From: a bacterium
GTDB lineage: Bacteria; Patescibacteriota; Patescibacteriia; Patescibacteriales; JAKAJF01
Direction: 5' to 3'
DNA: 40,877 bases
Assembly (NCBI GenBank): GCA_021788015.1
Contig: JAJYLD010000009.1
Span: forward strand, 1 to 40,877
Of this stretch, positions 31,128 through 37,953 are shown in pieces. The position numbers and the translations under genes are program-made. Positions within the stretch are counted from its first letter, which is position 1. Every line of letters begins with the position of its first letter. The notes beneath the pieces were generated by a model. It saw nothing but the letters and a program-made list of their open reading frames with translations, was not told where the DNA came from and did not search any database.

Positions 31128-31368
31128 ATTGCCCCTCCCTAGAATACATATCGATTTGAATTTTTACCATTTTTCTAATTTTCAAAAGAAGCCAAAGAAA
31201 AACAGAAGAGACCCAACAGAAAATTAATTTGTTGTTAGGATTTGTGTCTGGGCAAAATCCCCACAATTCAATTGCGATAGAAATCATGAGCATGGAATGG
31301 ATGACGGCGGCTATGCCCAGAAATGCGCGGTGCCCCTTTAAAAGATCTAAATCTGATTTTTTATCCAT
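31093..31368 (-). CDS. Small two-helix membrane protein (91 aa)
   Basis: A GAGGAGG SD lies nine bases before ATG 31368. Hydrophobic segments are at about residues 16-36 (FLGIAAVIHSMLMISIAIELW) and 47-62 (LIFCWVSSVFLWLLLK), with a basic C-terminus. There is no family match. With the overlapping 62-aa gene it forms a two-gene operon of membrane peptides ending at a strong terminator. Such pairs can be toxin-, holin- or envelope-stress-like; nothing in the sequence decides between these. Confidence 0.55.
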   Translation of the reverse strand: MDKKSDLDLLKGHRAFLGIAAVIHSMLMISIAIELWGFCPDTNPNNKLIFCWVSSVFLWLLLKIRKMVKIQIDMYSREGQFDRNVNRNRSQ

Positions 31369-31411
31369 GTAATCGATCCTCCTCTGGATATGGTATTTTG
31401 AAATCTAATTT

Positions 31412-32704
31412 TTAAAATAATCCCGTACTTCCGAATCCGCCGATACCTCTTTCCGTATCGCTCGAAATCTCGCCTTCGACAATTTTCGGCGCTTCAATTT
31501 TTTGAATGAGAATTTGCGCGATTTTCTGGCCGTGGGCGATATGAATTATGTCCTCGCTTAAATTGACGATATTAATCAAAATTTCGCCACGATAGCCCGA
31601 ATCGATTACTCCGCCGGTCGTGTGCAATCCGGTTTTTGCGATTCCGCTTTTGTCCCAGATCAAGCCGACATGTCCGTCCGGTATGGCCATTTTAATTCCG
31701 GTTCGTAAAACTTCTTTTCCTTTTGGCGGGATCGAATAATTTCCGAAAGCGTATAAATCCAAACCGGCATCGCTTGCATGCGCGCGAGTCGGTTCTTTGG
31801 CGGCAGGGGAGACTCGTTCAAAAACTAAGATGTTCTCGTCTTTTTCCGAAATGACCGAAACGGGGATACTAACATTATCGTACACTTTTTTAAAATTTAT
31901 ACCAACGGCATCGTCGCGATTTAAAATAATTTCCGCACGGTCCGATTGATTTTGGTTTAAAACGGAATCCCAAAATTGCTTCGAGGTTTCATTTTTTTGT
32001 TCATTTTTTGGTTCATGTCCATTCAAAACTTCCATTACTGTCTGCCAGAGAATATCACTGATTTCTTCAACCGGTATCATGTCTCCGTTTTTCGTGCATT
32101 CTACAAACGCGAAACCGGGAAAAGTTTTCGCGATTTCCAAATAAACTTTTTCCGCATTTTTCAAATGATCTAAATCGTCTTCGTGGATGTCTCGTTTCTT
32201 TCCGCCAATGTATTCTCGCGCTTCTTTTTTGTCTATTAAATTTTGCGCAATAGCGGCGTCAACATGCAAAATTATATTCAGATCCGGCTTGGGAATTCCA
32301 AAAATTTCGTATTCGAGCGCGTAAAGCCAGTTAAAATAATGCTTTCTTTCGATCGGATCTTTTATTTTTCCGCCTTGGTGTCCCATATTGGCGGTAACGT
32401 AGCGATTGGAAATGACGATTTTTCCTTCATTAATCCATTTTTTTATTTTAAAACTCGCGTCATAACGGTCGCAGGCGTAAAAAATCGAAGCGCGGTAAGG
32501 CCCGACTTCGTCCGCCTTGCCGTATTTTCCGTTCAAATATTTTTCGACCGGTCCGGCCGACTTTTTTCCATACTGAGGGAAATCTACAACTTCAACATTA
32601 AAACCGGCCCGAGTCAAACGCTCTGCCAATAGTTTTGTTTGCGTTCCCTTTCCCGAACCGTCCGTTCCGTCGATAACGATAAATTTTCCCTGTTGTGATG
32701 CCAT
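31412..32704 (-). CDS. Fused thymidylate kinase and dUTPase
   Basis: 430 residues. The N-terminal unit (1 to about 225) is thymidylate kinase: P-loop GTDGSGKGTQ (13-22), then DFPQYG, NRYVTANMGHQG and a lid with DKKEAREYIGGKKRDIHE. A linker (about 226-285, NGHEPKNEQKNETSKQF) leads to a trimeric-type dUTPase with all five motifs: ASDAGLDLYA, KSGIAKTG, GGVIDSGYRGE, HGQKIAQ and ERGIGGFGSTG. dUTPase makes dUMP from dUTP, and the kinase phosphorylates dTMP; ThyX, which joins the two steps, is encoded two genes upstream. Both halves look active. Confidence 0.93.
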   Translation of the reverse strand: MASQQGKFIVIDGTDGSGKGTQTKLLAERLTRAGFNVEVVDFPQYGKKSAGPVEKYLNGKYGKADEVGPYRASIFYACDRYDASFKIKKWINEGKIVISNRYVTANMGHQGGKIKDPIERKHYFNWLYALEYEIFGIPKPDLNIILHVDAAIAQNLIDKKEAREYIGGKKRDIHEDDLDHLKNAEKVYLEIAKTFPGFAFVECTKNGDMIPVEEISDILWQTVMEVLNGHEPKNEQKNETSKQFWDSVLNQNQSDRAEIILNRDDAVGINFKKVYDNVSIPVSVISEKDENILVFERVSPAAKEPTRAHASDAGLDLYAFGNYSIPPKGKEVLRTGIKMAIPDGHVGLIWDKSGIAKTGLHTTGGVIDSGYRGEILINIVNLSEDIIHIAHGQKIAQILIQKIEAPKIVEGEISSDTERGIGGFGSTGLF

Positions 32705-32706
32705 AT

Positions 32707-32800
32707 AAATTCCTCCCCTTTATAAGGGGAGGTGTAGGTGGGGTGTTCGTTTTCTTCAAAAAACCTCCCCTGCGCCCCTCCTTAGTAAGGAGGGGAATAA
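32707..32800. repeat. Repeated G/C-run hairpins
   Basis: CCTCCCCTTATAAGGGGAGG, and further on CCCCTCCTTAGTAAGGAGGGG, with GTAGGTGGGGTG and ACCTCCCCTGCGCCC between. They are short intergenic palindromes of the same general type as the CCCTCTCCC repeat near 30890. Confidence 0.55.
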
Positions 32801-32802
32801 TA

Positions 32803-32826
32803 GAAAAGAGTGCCTTTGGCACTCCT
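32803..32826 (-). terminator. Terminator of the P-loop kinase gene
   Basis: GAGTGCC and GGCACTC around AAA, followed on the minus strand by TTTTCT. Confidence 0.7.
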
Positions 32827-32849
32827 CCTCCAGTTTAATTATTTAAATC

Positions 32850-33395
32850 TTAGTTACTTTGAACGATTTTGTCAATTTGAGAATAGAGTTCTTTATAGCC
32901 GCCGTTATTGTCGATTTTTATTTGGGCGGTCGCTCCGATTTTCGGAATTTCCAATTCGGTTTCGGCTTCATGGTCTTTAACGAATTGCTCGAATGTTTTG
33001 TTTAAATCGTCCGCATTTTCGCCGCGTTTGATAAGCCGCTCGTATCTTGTTTTAATATCGGCTGTGATATAAACCAATTTAAATTCCGGCAGTCTGGTCA
33101 AGTATTCGATATCGGCCGGGCGTCTGATGCCATCGACAATCACAATTTTATGCTCATCGCTTTCCGCATCTTTACTGATTGCCTTTGCCAGCAAATCCTG
33201 GCCGAATTGTTCCCGCAAAATTCGCGAAATATCCTGCATGTTCTTTCTGTTTATCTCAAGATGAAAACGATTTAAAGCGTCGCGCAGGGGAGTGGAAAAA
33301 CGATGCGATGAAGCGCCGTATTTTTCTTCCAAATATTTTGTTGCCGTGCCCTTGCCAGAAGCAATTTCTCCGACAAAACCGAGAATTAATTTCAT
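32850..33395 (-). CDS. P-loop nucleotide kinase (dNMP- or dephospho-CoA-kinase-like)
   Basis: 181 residues from ATG 33395, where homology (MKLILGFVGEIASGKGT) begins. The Walker A motif is GEIASGKGT. DGIRRPADIEYL and the RYERLIKRGENADD region resemble the lid and base-recognition parts of small NMP kinases. The C-terminus (IDNNGGYKELYSQIDKIV) is typical of adenylate-kinase-fold proteins predicted to be cytidylate, dephospho-CoA or deoxynucleoside-monophosphate kinases. Placement between thymidylate kinase-dUTPase and thyX favours a deoxynucleotide role, but the substrate is not shown. Confidence 0.7.
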   Translation of the reverse strand: MKLILGFVGEIASGKGTATKYLEEKYGASSHRFSTPLRDALNRFHLEINRKNMQDISRILREQFGQDLLAKAISKDAESDEHKIVIVDGIRRPADIEYLTRLPEFKLVYITADIKTRYERLIKRGENADDLNKTFEQFVKDHEAETELEIPKIGATAQIKIDNNGGYKELYSQIDKIVQSN

Positions 33396-33427
33396 AAAAT
33401 AAAAAATTAAAAACAAAAAATATAAAT

Positions 33428-34717
33428 TTATTTTTTCATTATATCCTGAAGTCCGCGCCTTACGTCCCAATCGTCCGGATTCAAATCCGAGTGAAGCGGT
33501 AAACCGGGAAACATGTCTTTTAAGGCGCCATGCATTTTATGTGCAATTTTTCGCAAGGTGGGATGGACGGTCTTCATGGATCTTAATTCAACGACATAAA
33601 CCGCCGCCGGCAATCCGTAAGAAACCCGGCAGGAAACATTAAAGCCCATAGCCGTGTAATACTGTTTTACTTCCGGTGAAGCGTCAAGATTGTTTATGGC
33701 CTCTTTCTGTTCTTCGATTAATTTCAAGCCTTCCGCTCGGACATCTTCCGGCAGCTGTTCCAAATACCATTCGCTGAACCCGAGACTGGTCGTAAGCAAA
33801 GGCATGCGGCAGGTTCCGTTTCTATGTCTTTGGATATCGCGAAAGGATCCGAAATCAAGATAAAAATCAAAAACAATGTTTCCGAGTTCGCCCAAGAAAA
33901 CGGGCAAATTGGTTTTTATCGTGCGGTTTTGAATAATATCGTCGTATTGATCCAATTCTTTTGCGTCAATACTTGTTCTGTAATTAAAATCGGAAGCGAA
34001 TTCGGAATGAAAAAATGAATATTTTTCCATTGTTTGTTTTCTATAGGCTTCTTGTGTCTCATATAATTTATGGCTAAAACTGTTTGGATATTTTTCTTTT
34101 AATTTCGCAAGCATGATCTCGGCAATTTCTCTGACCTCGGGCAGGGGATTATGCCTTAAAATCGAAAGCTTGTCCCAGGCTTGTCGTAGGTTCGTGTGCC
34201 AGCTTAATTGCGTCGTAATCCCGGCAGGCAAGAATCCGCGCATAATGTCGAAAGTTCTCGCGGCGATCGCTTTTAGATAAATTTTTTCATCTTCATCCGG
34301 TTTTCTCTGATATTTTTTTATCAAGTGCTCTGTAACTTTTTTCTGCGAGCCGATATAAAAATCCATCCATTTTTTTAAAACGGCTTTTGATTCATTCGTG
34401 CCCAGAGGGTCGACGATCGGCTGCTTCGACATGTCGACATAACGCGTGCTCGTTTCCTGGCCGGAATACATCGGCCAGTCCTGAATCGCTTTGTCGGCAA
34501 GAATGCTCAAACCTTCTATAAACAAAGTAGTTGAACCGCAATCGGCTATGCTCAAATGGCCGTAACCGACATAAAATTTTTCCATGAATTTCCCCGAACC
34601 GGTTTCGCGCACTTTATTGACATGCTCTTCAACGCTTTCCGGAGAGCGCGAATAAAGCGCCTGGAGCATGGCGTTGTCTTCAGGGTTGAATTCGTCGTAG
34701 ATGAATATTTTTGGCAT
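33428..34717 (-). CDS. thyX: Two-domain FAD-dependent thymidylate synthase (ThyX-like)
   Basis: 429 residues, about twice normal ThyX. Two ThyX-like units are fused. Unit 1 (about 40-200) has GYGHLSIADCGS, IEGLSILADKAIQDWP, then SGQETSTRY (85-93), and GFLPAGITTQLSWHTNLRQAWDKL. Unit 2 (about 265-400) has LGNIVFDFYLDFGSFRDIQRHRNGTCRMP, with RHR at 297-299, and YGLPAAVYVVELRSMKTVHPTLRKIA. The family signature RHRxxSxNxxSxR is split: unit 1 keeps only the SxxxxSxR part and unit 2 only RHR. ThyX active sites form between subunits, so the halves may complement one another within the fused chain. It would make dTMP from dUMP. Confidence 0.85.
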   Translation of the reverse strand: MPKIFIYDEFNPEDNAMLQALYSRSPESVEEHVNKVRETGSGKFMEKFYVGYGHLSIADCGSTTLFIEGLSILADKAIQDWPMYSGQETSTRYVDMSKQPIVDPLGTNESKAVLKKWMDFYIGSQKKVTEHLIKKYQRKPDEDEKIYLKAIAARTFDIMRGFLPAGITTQLSWHTNLRQAWDKLSILRHNPLPEVREIAEIMLAKLKEKYPNSFSHKLYETQEAYRKQTMEKYSFFHSEFASDFNYRTSIDAKELDQYDDIIQNRTIKTNLPVFLGELGNIVFDFYLDFGSFRDIQRHRNGTCRMPLLTTSLGFSEWYLEQLPEDVRAEGLKLIEEQKEAINNLDASPEVKQYYTAMGFNVSCRVSYGLPAAVYVVELRSMKTVHPTLRKIAHKMHGALKDMFPGLPLHSDLNPDDWDVRRGLQDIMKK

Positions 34718-34734
34718 ATTTAAAAAATTTTAAT

Positions 34735-34845
34735 TATTTTAAATTCCTGCCTGCCTGCCGGCAGGTTTAAACAATTTTCAATTTTTAAATTAATATCTGT
34801 TTCAGTGAAAAATTAAAATTTTAAAATTAAGCTACAAACTACCAG
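34735..34845. repeat. AT-rich palindrome with inserted CCTGCCGGCAGG
   Basis: Diverged family B-like arms (TTTAAAC, AATTTTCAATTTTTAAATTAAT, AAAATTAAAATTTTAAAATTAA with interruptions). A GC-rich perfect palindrome lies at 34754-34765, preceded by CCTGCCTG. It fills the gap between thyX and the dCMP deaminase gene. Confidence 0.5.
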
Positions 34846-35382
34846 CTATTTCGCCATCATTTCGATGGTTTCGATTTCCGTTTCCGCTTCCGGTTTTTCT
34901 TTCTTTTCAAACTTTAAATCGTGCTCGGGATCGTATTGTCGATATTCTACTCCGGCCAAATCGAGTAATCTCCGGGAAGCCTCCCAAATCGGATCGTCAT
35001 GATATTTGTCGCTTTCGTAAATAATTTCTTTGATTCCTCTTTGTATGGTTACCTTCGCGCATTCATTGCAAGGAAAAAGAGTGCAATAAAGTTTGGAACC
35101 TTTCGTATCGGCGTTGGCGTTCAGAATCGCGTTTTCTTCGGCATGAACGACATAAGCGTATTTTTTTTCGACAAATTCTCCTTCGCGAGCCCACGGCAAT
35201 TGATCGTCGGAACAGCCGCGCGGGAAACCGTTGTACCCCAAACCGATAATAATATTGTCCGGATTGACGATACAGGCGCCGTTTTGCGTGTTCGGATCTT
35301 TCGAGCGTTTGGAGATGACTTTGCAAATATGCATAAAAGTTTCATCCCAGGTGAAAGCGTTTTTATTTTTATCGTTTTGCAT
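34846..35382 (-). CDS. dCMP deaminase (ComEB-type)
   Basis: 178 residues from ATG 35382; a TTG nine bases upstream is also in frame. A zinc-dependent cytidine-deaminase fold: HAEENAIL supplies the His ligand and catalytic Glu, PCNEC the two Cys ligands. The N-terminal block WDETFMHICKVISKRSKDPNTQNGACIV and GYNGFPRGCSDDQLPW are characteristic of dCMP deaminases. It produces dUMP for ThyX, the next gene on the strand. The C-terminal 30 residues are a charged extension (KFEKKEKPEAETEIETIE) not usual for the family. A TGCTACAAT extended -10 lies at 35441-35449 on the minus strand. Confidence 0.92.
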   Translation of the reverse strand: MQNDKNKNAFTWDETFMHICKVISKRSKDPNTQNGACIVNPDNIIIGLGYNGFPRGCSDDQLPWAREGEFVEKKYAYVVHAEENAILNANADTKGSKLYCTLFPCNECAKVTIQRGIKEIIYESDKYHDDPIWEASRRLLDLAGVEYRQYDPEHDLKFEKKEKPEAETEIETIEMMAK

Positions 35383-35478
35383 ATTAGGCAAACAAAGGAA
35401 GGTTTTGAGCCTCCCTGTGTATAAGAGTTATGGTCTTTTCATTGTAGCAAAAATAGGGGAGAGGGAGCAAGGGATTTT

Positions 35479-35507
35479 TTGACTTTTCTTAGATGCGGCT
35501 TTATTAT
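35479..35507 (+). promoter_or_regulatory. Near-consensus promoter
   Basis: TTGACT (35479-35484), a 17-base spacer and TATTAT (35502-35507). AGGAGG follows at 35532-35537, seven bases before the GTG at 35545. Confidence 0.7.
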
Positions 35508-35544
35508 GAATTTAGTGATCTTTGTCAAAATAGGAGGGTTTCTC

Positions 35545-36312
35545 GTGAGTGATATAACATGGCCGCTTAGCGAAGTCGTAACGAATGGGAGAGAGGCAAA
35601 CAAGGAAGCATCCGTAGGACGGGCTGTAAAAATATTGGGGAAAGATAAAGTCTGCGAGGCTGCGGATGTGGCAAAGGTTTGGGACAAGAAATTAAGGGAT
35701 GGGCATGGCCAGATTGGCTATTCGGTAGAGTTATTGGGAGAATGCGCGGCAGAAAATGCGACAGGGATAGCGGATTGGCGGCTTACTTATCATCTGGGCC
35801 AAAATCTAGAAGAGATGTACATAATTCGAGGAGATGATAAAAAGAGGCAGCCTTGTTTTCTTCCGGCAATAAGACGCAAAGACGGGAAAAAAAGCGAAGG
35901 GAGCGAATGGTTCCCCAATCTCCACATTTTACATCCCTTAAATACTACCGGTTTTGAATCTTGGGATGGGAGAATGGCCGAACGCAAGGCGGAATACTGG
36001 CTTACAAATTTTAACCCGCTTTATTCCGAAATGAAGTGGGAAGAACAGGAGAAGTTAATCAGGTCCGTTCCTTTTCAAATAAGAACCGATATTGCGGTAT
36101 TCTGCGAAACTCTCATGAGCATTTTTATGCTCAAAGGCGCCCGTCTTTTTAAAAATCATCTTCACTGGACAAATTCGAAGTACCGTGGCTATTATCTTGC
36201 CGCGGGCCGCTTCATTCCTTACGGTCTTTTTATTAAGGAATGCTGGCCGGGCCATTGGGGCTTGGCGGTGTCCGTAAGTAAAAAACACGATATTGTTTCC
36301 GCGTCAAAATAG
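35545..36312 (+). CDS. Orphan protein of 255 aa, unknown function
   Basis: GTG 35545 is chosen because AGGAGG lies seven bases upstream; an upstream frame extension to 35479 overlaps the promoter. There are no membrane helices or signal peptide. Visible features are an N-terminal helical region (EVVTNGREANKEASVGRAVKIL), IADWRLTYHLGQNLEEMYIIRG, WFPNLHILHPLNTTGFESWDGRMAERKAEYW, and an aromatic-rich C-terminus (YRGYYLAAGRFIPYGLFIKECW). I do not recognise it. It has its own promoter and terminator, pointing to independent expression, and is on the opposite strand to its neighbours. Confidence 0.65.
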   Translation: MSDITWPLSEVVTNGREANKEASVGRAVKILGKDKVCEAADVAKVWDKKLRDGHGQIGYSVELLGECAAENATGIADWRLTYHLGQNLEEMYIIRGDDKKRQPCFLPAIRRKDGKKSEGSEWFPNLHILHPLNTTGFESWDGRMAERKAEYWLTNFNPLYSEMKWEEQEKLIRSVPFQIRTDIAVFCETLMSIFMLKGARLFKNHLHWTNSKYRGYYLAAGRFIPYGLFIKECWPGHWGLAVSVSKKHDIVSASK

Positions 36313-36327
36313 AACGCGGATTTTTTT
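36299..36327 (+). terminator. Terminator of the 255-aa orphan gene
   Basis: CCGCGT (36299-36304) and ACGCGG (36314-36319), then seven Ts. It overlaps the stop codon. Confidence 0.8.
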
Positions 36328-36330
36328 ATA

Positions 36331-36360
36331 AATAAAAAAAGCGGTGTGAAAATCCGCTTA
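36331..36360 (-). terminator. Terminator of the 102-aa orphan gene
   Basis: AAGCGG and CCGCTT around ATTTTCACA, followed on the minus strand by TTTTTTATTTATA. Confidence 0.75.
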
Positions 36361-36666
36361 GCCGACATAAATAAACGGCAATTTGCCGATGACTTCGATT
36401 TCCGGCAGGTAAATGCCGTGCGGTTCGAGAATCGGTTTGTCGAGTCCCGGCTGAAGATAAAAAGTAACGAGGCCGCCTTCATAATCGTTGTTTTTCAAAT
36501 CAATATCTCGGGCGACCACGAGAAATCTATGATCATGCGGTATATTTTCTTTAAAAATGCCGAGAATAAGATATGCCGGATTTTTCCCGGGAATTTTTAC
36601 AATACTTCCGCCAGTCGGACTTTTTGTTTTTTTTGATTTTTCGTAAATAACTATTCCGTCTCGCAT
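36358..36666 (-). CDS. Orphan protein of 102 aa
   Basis: ATG 36666 is preferred to the upstream TTG 36687 because a GGGGGA SD sits about seven bases before it. The protein looks like a compact beta-rich domain (GDGIVIYEKS-like start, GGSIVKIPGKNPAYLILGIF, HDHRFLVVARDIDLKNNDYEGGLVTFYL, PHGIYLPEIEVIG). There are no cysteines or membrane helix. I know no family for it. Promoter, SD and terminator are all clear, so it is a single-gene unit. Confidence 0.65.
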   Translation of the reverse strand: MRDGIVIYEKSKKTKSPTGGSIVKIPGKNPAYLILGIFKENIPHDHRFLVVARDIDLKNNDYEGGLVTFYLQPGLDKPILEPHGIYLPEIEVIGKLPFIYVG

Positions 36667-36701
36667 TCCTTCGTCCCCCTTTTGCAAGTAATTTTGATTT
36701 C

Positions 36702-36730
36702 AGTCTAATATAGAGACTAATTTCTGTCAA
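36702..36730 (-). promoter_or_regulatory. Promoter of the 102-aa orphan gene
   Basis: TTGACA (36730-36725), a 17-base spacer and TAGACT (36707-36702) on the minus strand. Confidence 0.65.
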
Positions 36731-36738
36731 AAATAAAA

Positions 36739-36766
36739 AAACCACTTTAAAGTGGTTAGTCCCATC
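36739..36766 (-). terminator. Terminator of the zinc-ribbon gene
   Basis: ACCACTTT and AAAGTGGT are perfectly paired, with TTTTTTTATTTTTG on the minus strand. It overlaps the stop at 36756-36758. Confidence 0.85.
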
Positions 36767-36992
36767 CGCGGCAGCCGCAATAAAAAGTTTTGGCCTTGAG
36801 GTTGAACGAAGGGGGAATGGTTAAGTCGGTTTCGGAAAATTTTTTGCCATCGATATAGCATTTTAATTCCGAACCGGAAATTACTTTGACCTCTTTCTCC
36901 CCGCAATTTTTGCAAACTTTCCGGCGCGGTTTTCGCTTTCCCGTCTTTACTTCCGCGTGATCGCACATCGGACAATAAATTAAGTATCGCAT
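36756..36992 (-). CDS. Small zinc-ribbon protein (78 aa)
   Basis: CPMC near residue 8 and CKNC near residue 27 give a four-Cys zinc knuckle; a later CGC is near the C-terminus (YCGCRGWD). The segment between is strongly basic (KTGKRKPRRK). Small proteins of this kind often bind nucleic acid or act as adaptors, but no specific family is recognised. AAGGAGG lies seven bases before ATG 36992 and a near-perfect promoter is at 37030-37058, with a terminator at the 3' end: the same single-gene format as the two preceding orphans. Confidence 0.65.
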   Translation of the reverse strand: MRYLIYCPMCDHAEVKTGKRKPRRKVCKNCGEKEVKVISGSELKCYIDGKKFSETDLTIPPSFNLKAKTFYCGCRGWD

Positions 36993-37029
36993 GGGTTTTC
37001 CTCCTTATTTCGCAATGAGCATGCAAAAT

Positions 37030-37058
37030 TTTATATCAAATTTGGAGCGGTTTGTCAA
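37030..37058 (-). promoter_or_regulatory. Promoter of the zinc-ribbon gene
   Basis: TTGACA (37058-37053), a 17-base spacer and TATAAA (37035-37030) on the minus strand. Confidence 0.7.
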
Positions 37059-37078
37059 TGAGAAGTTTTTCCACAACA

Positions 37079-37103
37079 AAACCGCTTCTTAAAGCGGTTT
37101 TGA
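37079..37103 (-). terminator. Terminator after the slipin gene
   Basis: AAAACCGCTT and AAGCGGTTTT form a ten-pair hairpin. The following minus-strand sequence is TG-rich rather than a pure T-run, so efficiency is uncertain. Confidence 0.6.
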
Positions 37104-37121
37104 AAAAATATTCGCTTACTT

Positions 37122-37883
37122 CTACTTTGATTCCGAGTCAATTAATTCATTTAATTCTTTTATTGTGCTCATGATTTGAGCGGGGAAAATAATTGTCGAA
37201 TTTTTTTCTACACTGATTTCGGCCATGGTTTGAAGATTCCTAAGTTGCAGGGCGATCGGATGCTTTGCGATCACATCCGCGGCTTCGCCCAATTTTTGTG
37301 AAGCCAGAAGCTCGCCCTCGGCAGCTATTATTTTCGCGCGTTTTTCCCGCTCCGCTTCCGCTTGCTTGGCCATGGCTCTCTGCATATTTTCCGGCAATTC
37401 AATATCTTTTATCTCGACAACGGAAACAATAACGCCCCAGGGTTCGGTATGGGTGTCCAAAACGCTTCCGATTTCCTTGTTGATGGTATCGCGTTCGGAA
37501 AGCACCTCGTCAAGCTGAAAACGACCGATAATGTTTCTAACCGTGGTTTGGGCGATTTGATCGATTGCGCTCATAACATTGGCAATAGCCACTATGCTTT
37601 TAACGGGATCGATGACCTTGTAATAAGCGACAGCCGAAATATCAACGGAAACATTATCTTTTGTAATAATTTTTTGCGGCGGTACGGGCAAAGTTACTGT
37701 GCGCAGATCAACTTTTTTCATCCATTGAAAGTAAGGAATAATCCATGTTAAACCCGGTTCTTTGACCGATACGATTTTTCCAAAAAAGAAGACAACTCCT
37801 TTTTCGTATTGTTGTACCACTCGAAAACCGGGTAGAACAATAAATACGACGATGGCGATTGCGAGTAAAAGTAAAAAGTTCAT
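37122..37883 (-). CDS. SPFH/Band 7 membrane protein (slipin type)
   Basis: 253 residues. A single N-terminal membrane helix (2-20, NFLLLLAIAIVVFIVLPGF) is followed by the Band 7 domain: VVQQYEKGVVFFFGKI, PGLTWIIPYFQ, DLRTVTLPVPPQKIITKDNVSVDISAVAYYKV, and AIDQIAQTTVRNIIGRFQLDEVLSERD. A helical region (MQRAMAKQAEAEREKRAKIIAAEGE) promotes oligomerisation. Slipins organise membrane microdomains and often pair with an NfeD protease-like partner; none is adjacent here. The leader contains CCCGTTCGGGG, perhaps a relic of the family C palindrome. No SD. Confidence 0.92.
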   Translation of the reverse strand: MNFLLLLAIAIVVFIVLPGFRVVQQYEKGVVFFFGKIVSVKEPGLTWIIPYFQWMKKVDLRTVTLPVPPQKIITKDNVSVDISAVAYYKVIDPVKSIVAIANVMSAIDQIAQTTVRNIIGRFQLDEVLSERDTINKEIGSVLDTHTEPWGVIVSVVEIKDIELPENMQRAMAKQAEAEREKRAKIIAAEGELLASQKLGEAADVIAKHPIALQLRNLQTMAEISVEKNSTIIFPAQIMSTIKELNELIDSESK

Positions 37884-37921
37884 ATTTTTATTTTTATGAC
37901 CCCGAACGGGATTATTTATAT

Positions 37922-37950
37922 AAAAAAACCACCGTTAAACGGTGGTTTTA
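37922..37950 (-). terminator. Terminator of the ribosomal operon
   Basis: AAAACCACCGTT and AACGGTGGTTTT pair, followed by TTTATATAA on the minus strand. It lies just past the rplA stop. Confidence 0.9.
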
Positions 37951-37953
37951 AAT

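Noticed and set aside
33396-33470. N-terminal extension of the P-loop kinase
   Set aside because: Encoded by A/T-rich sequence overlapping the thyX end; homology begins at ATG 33395.
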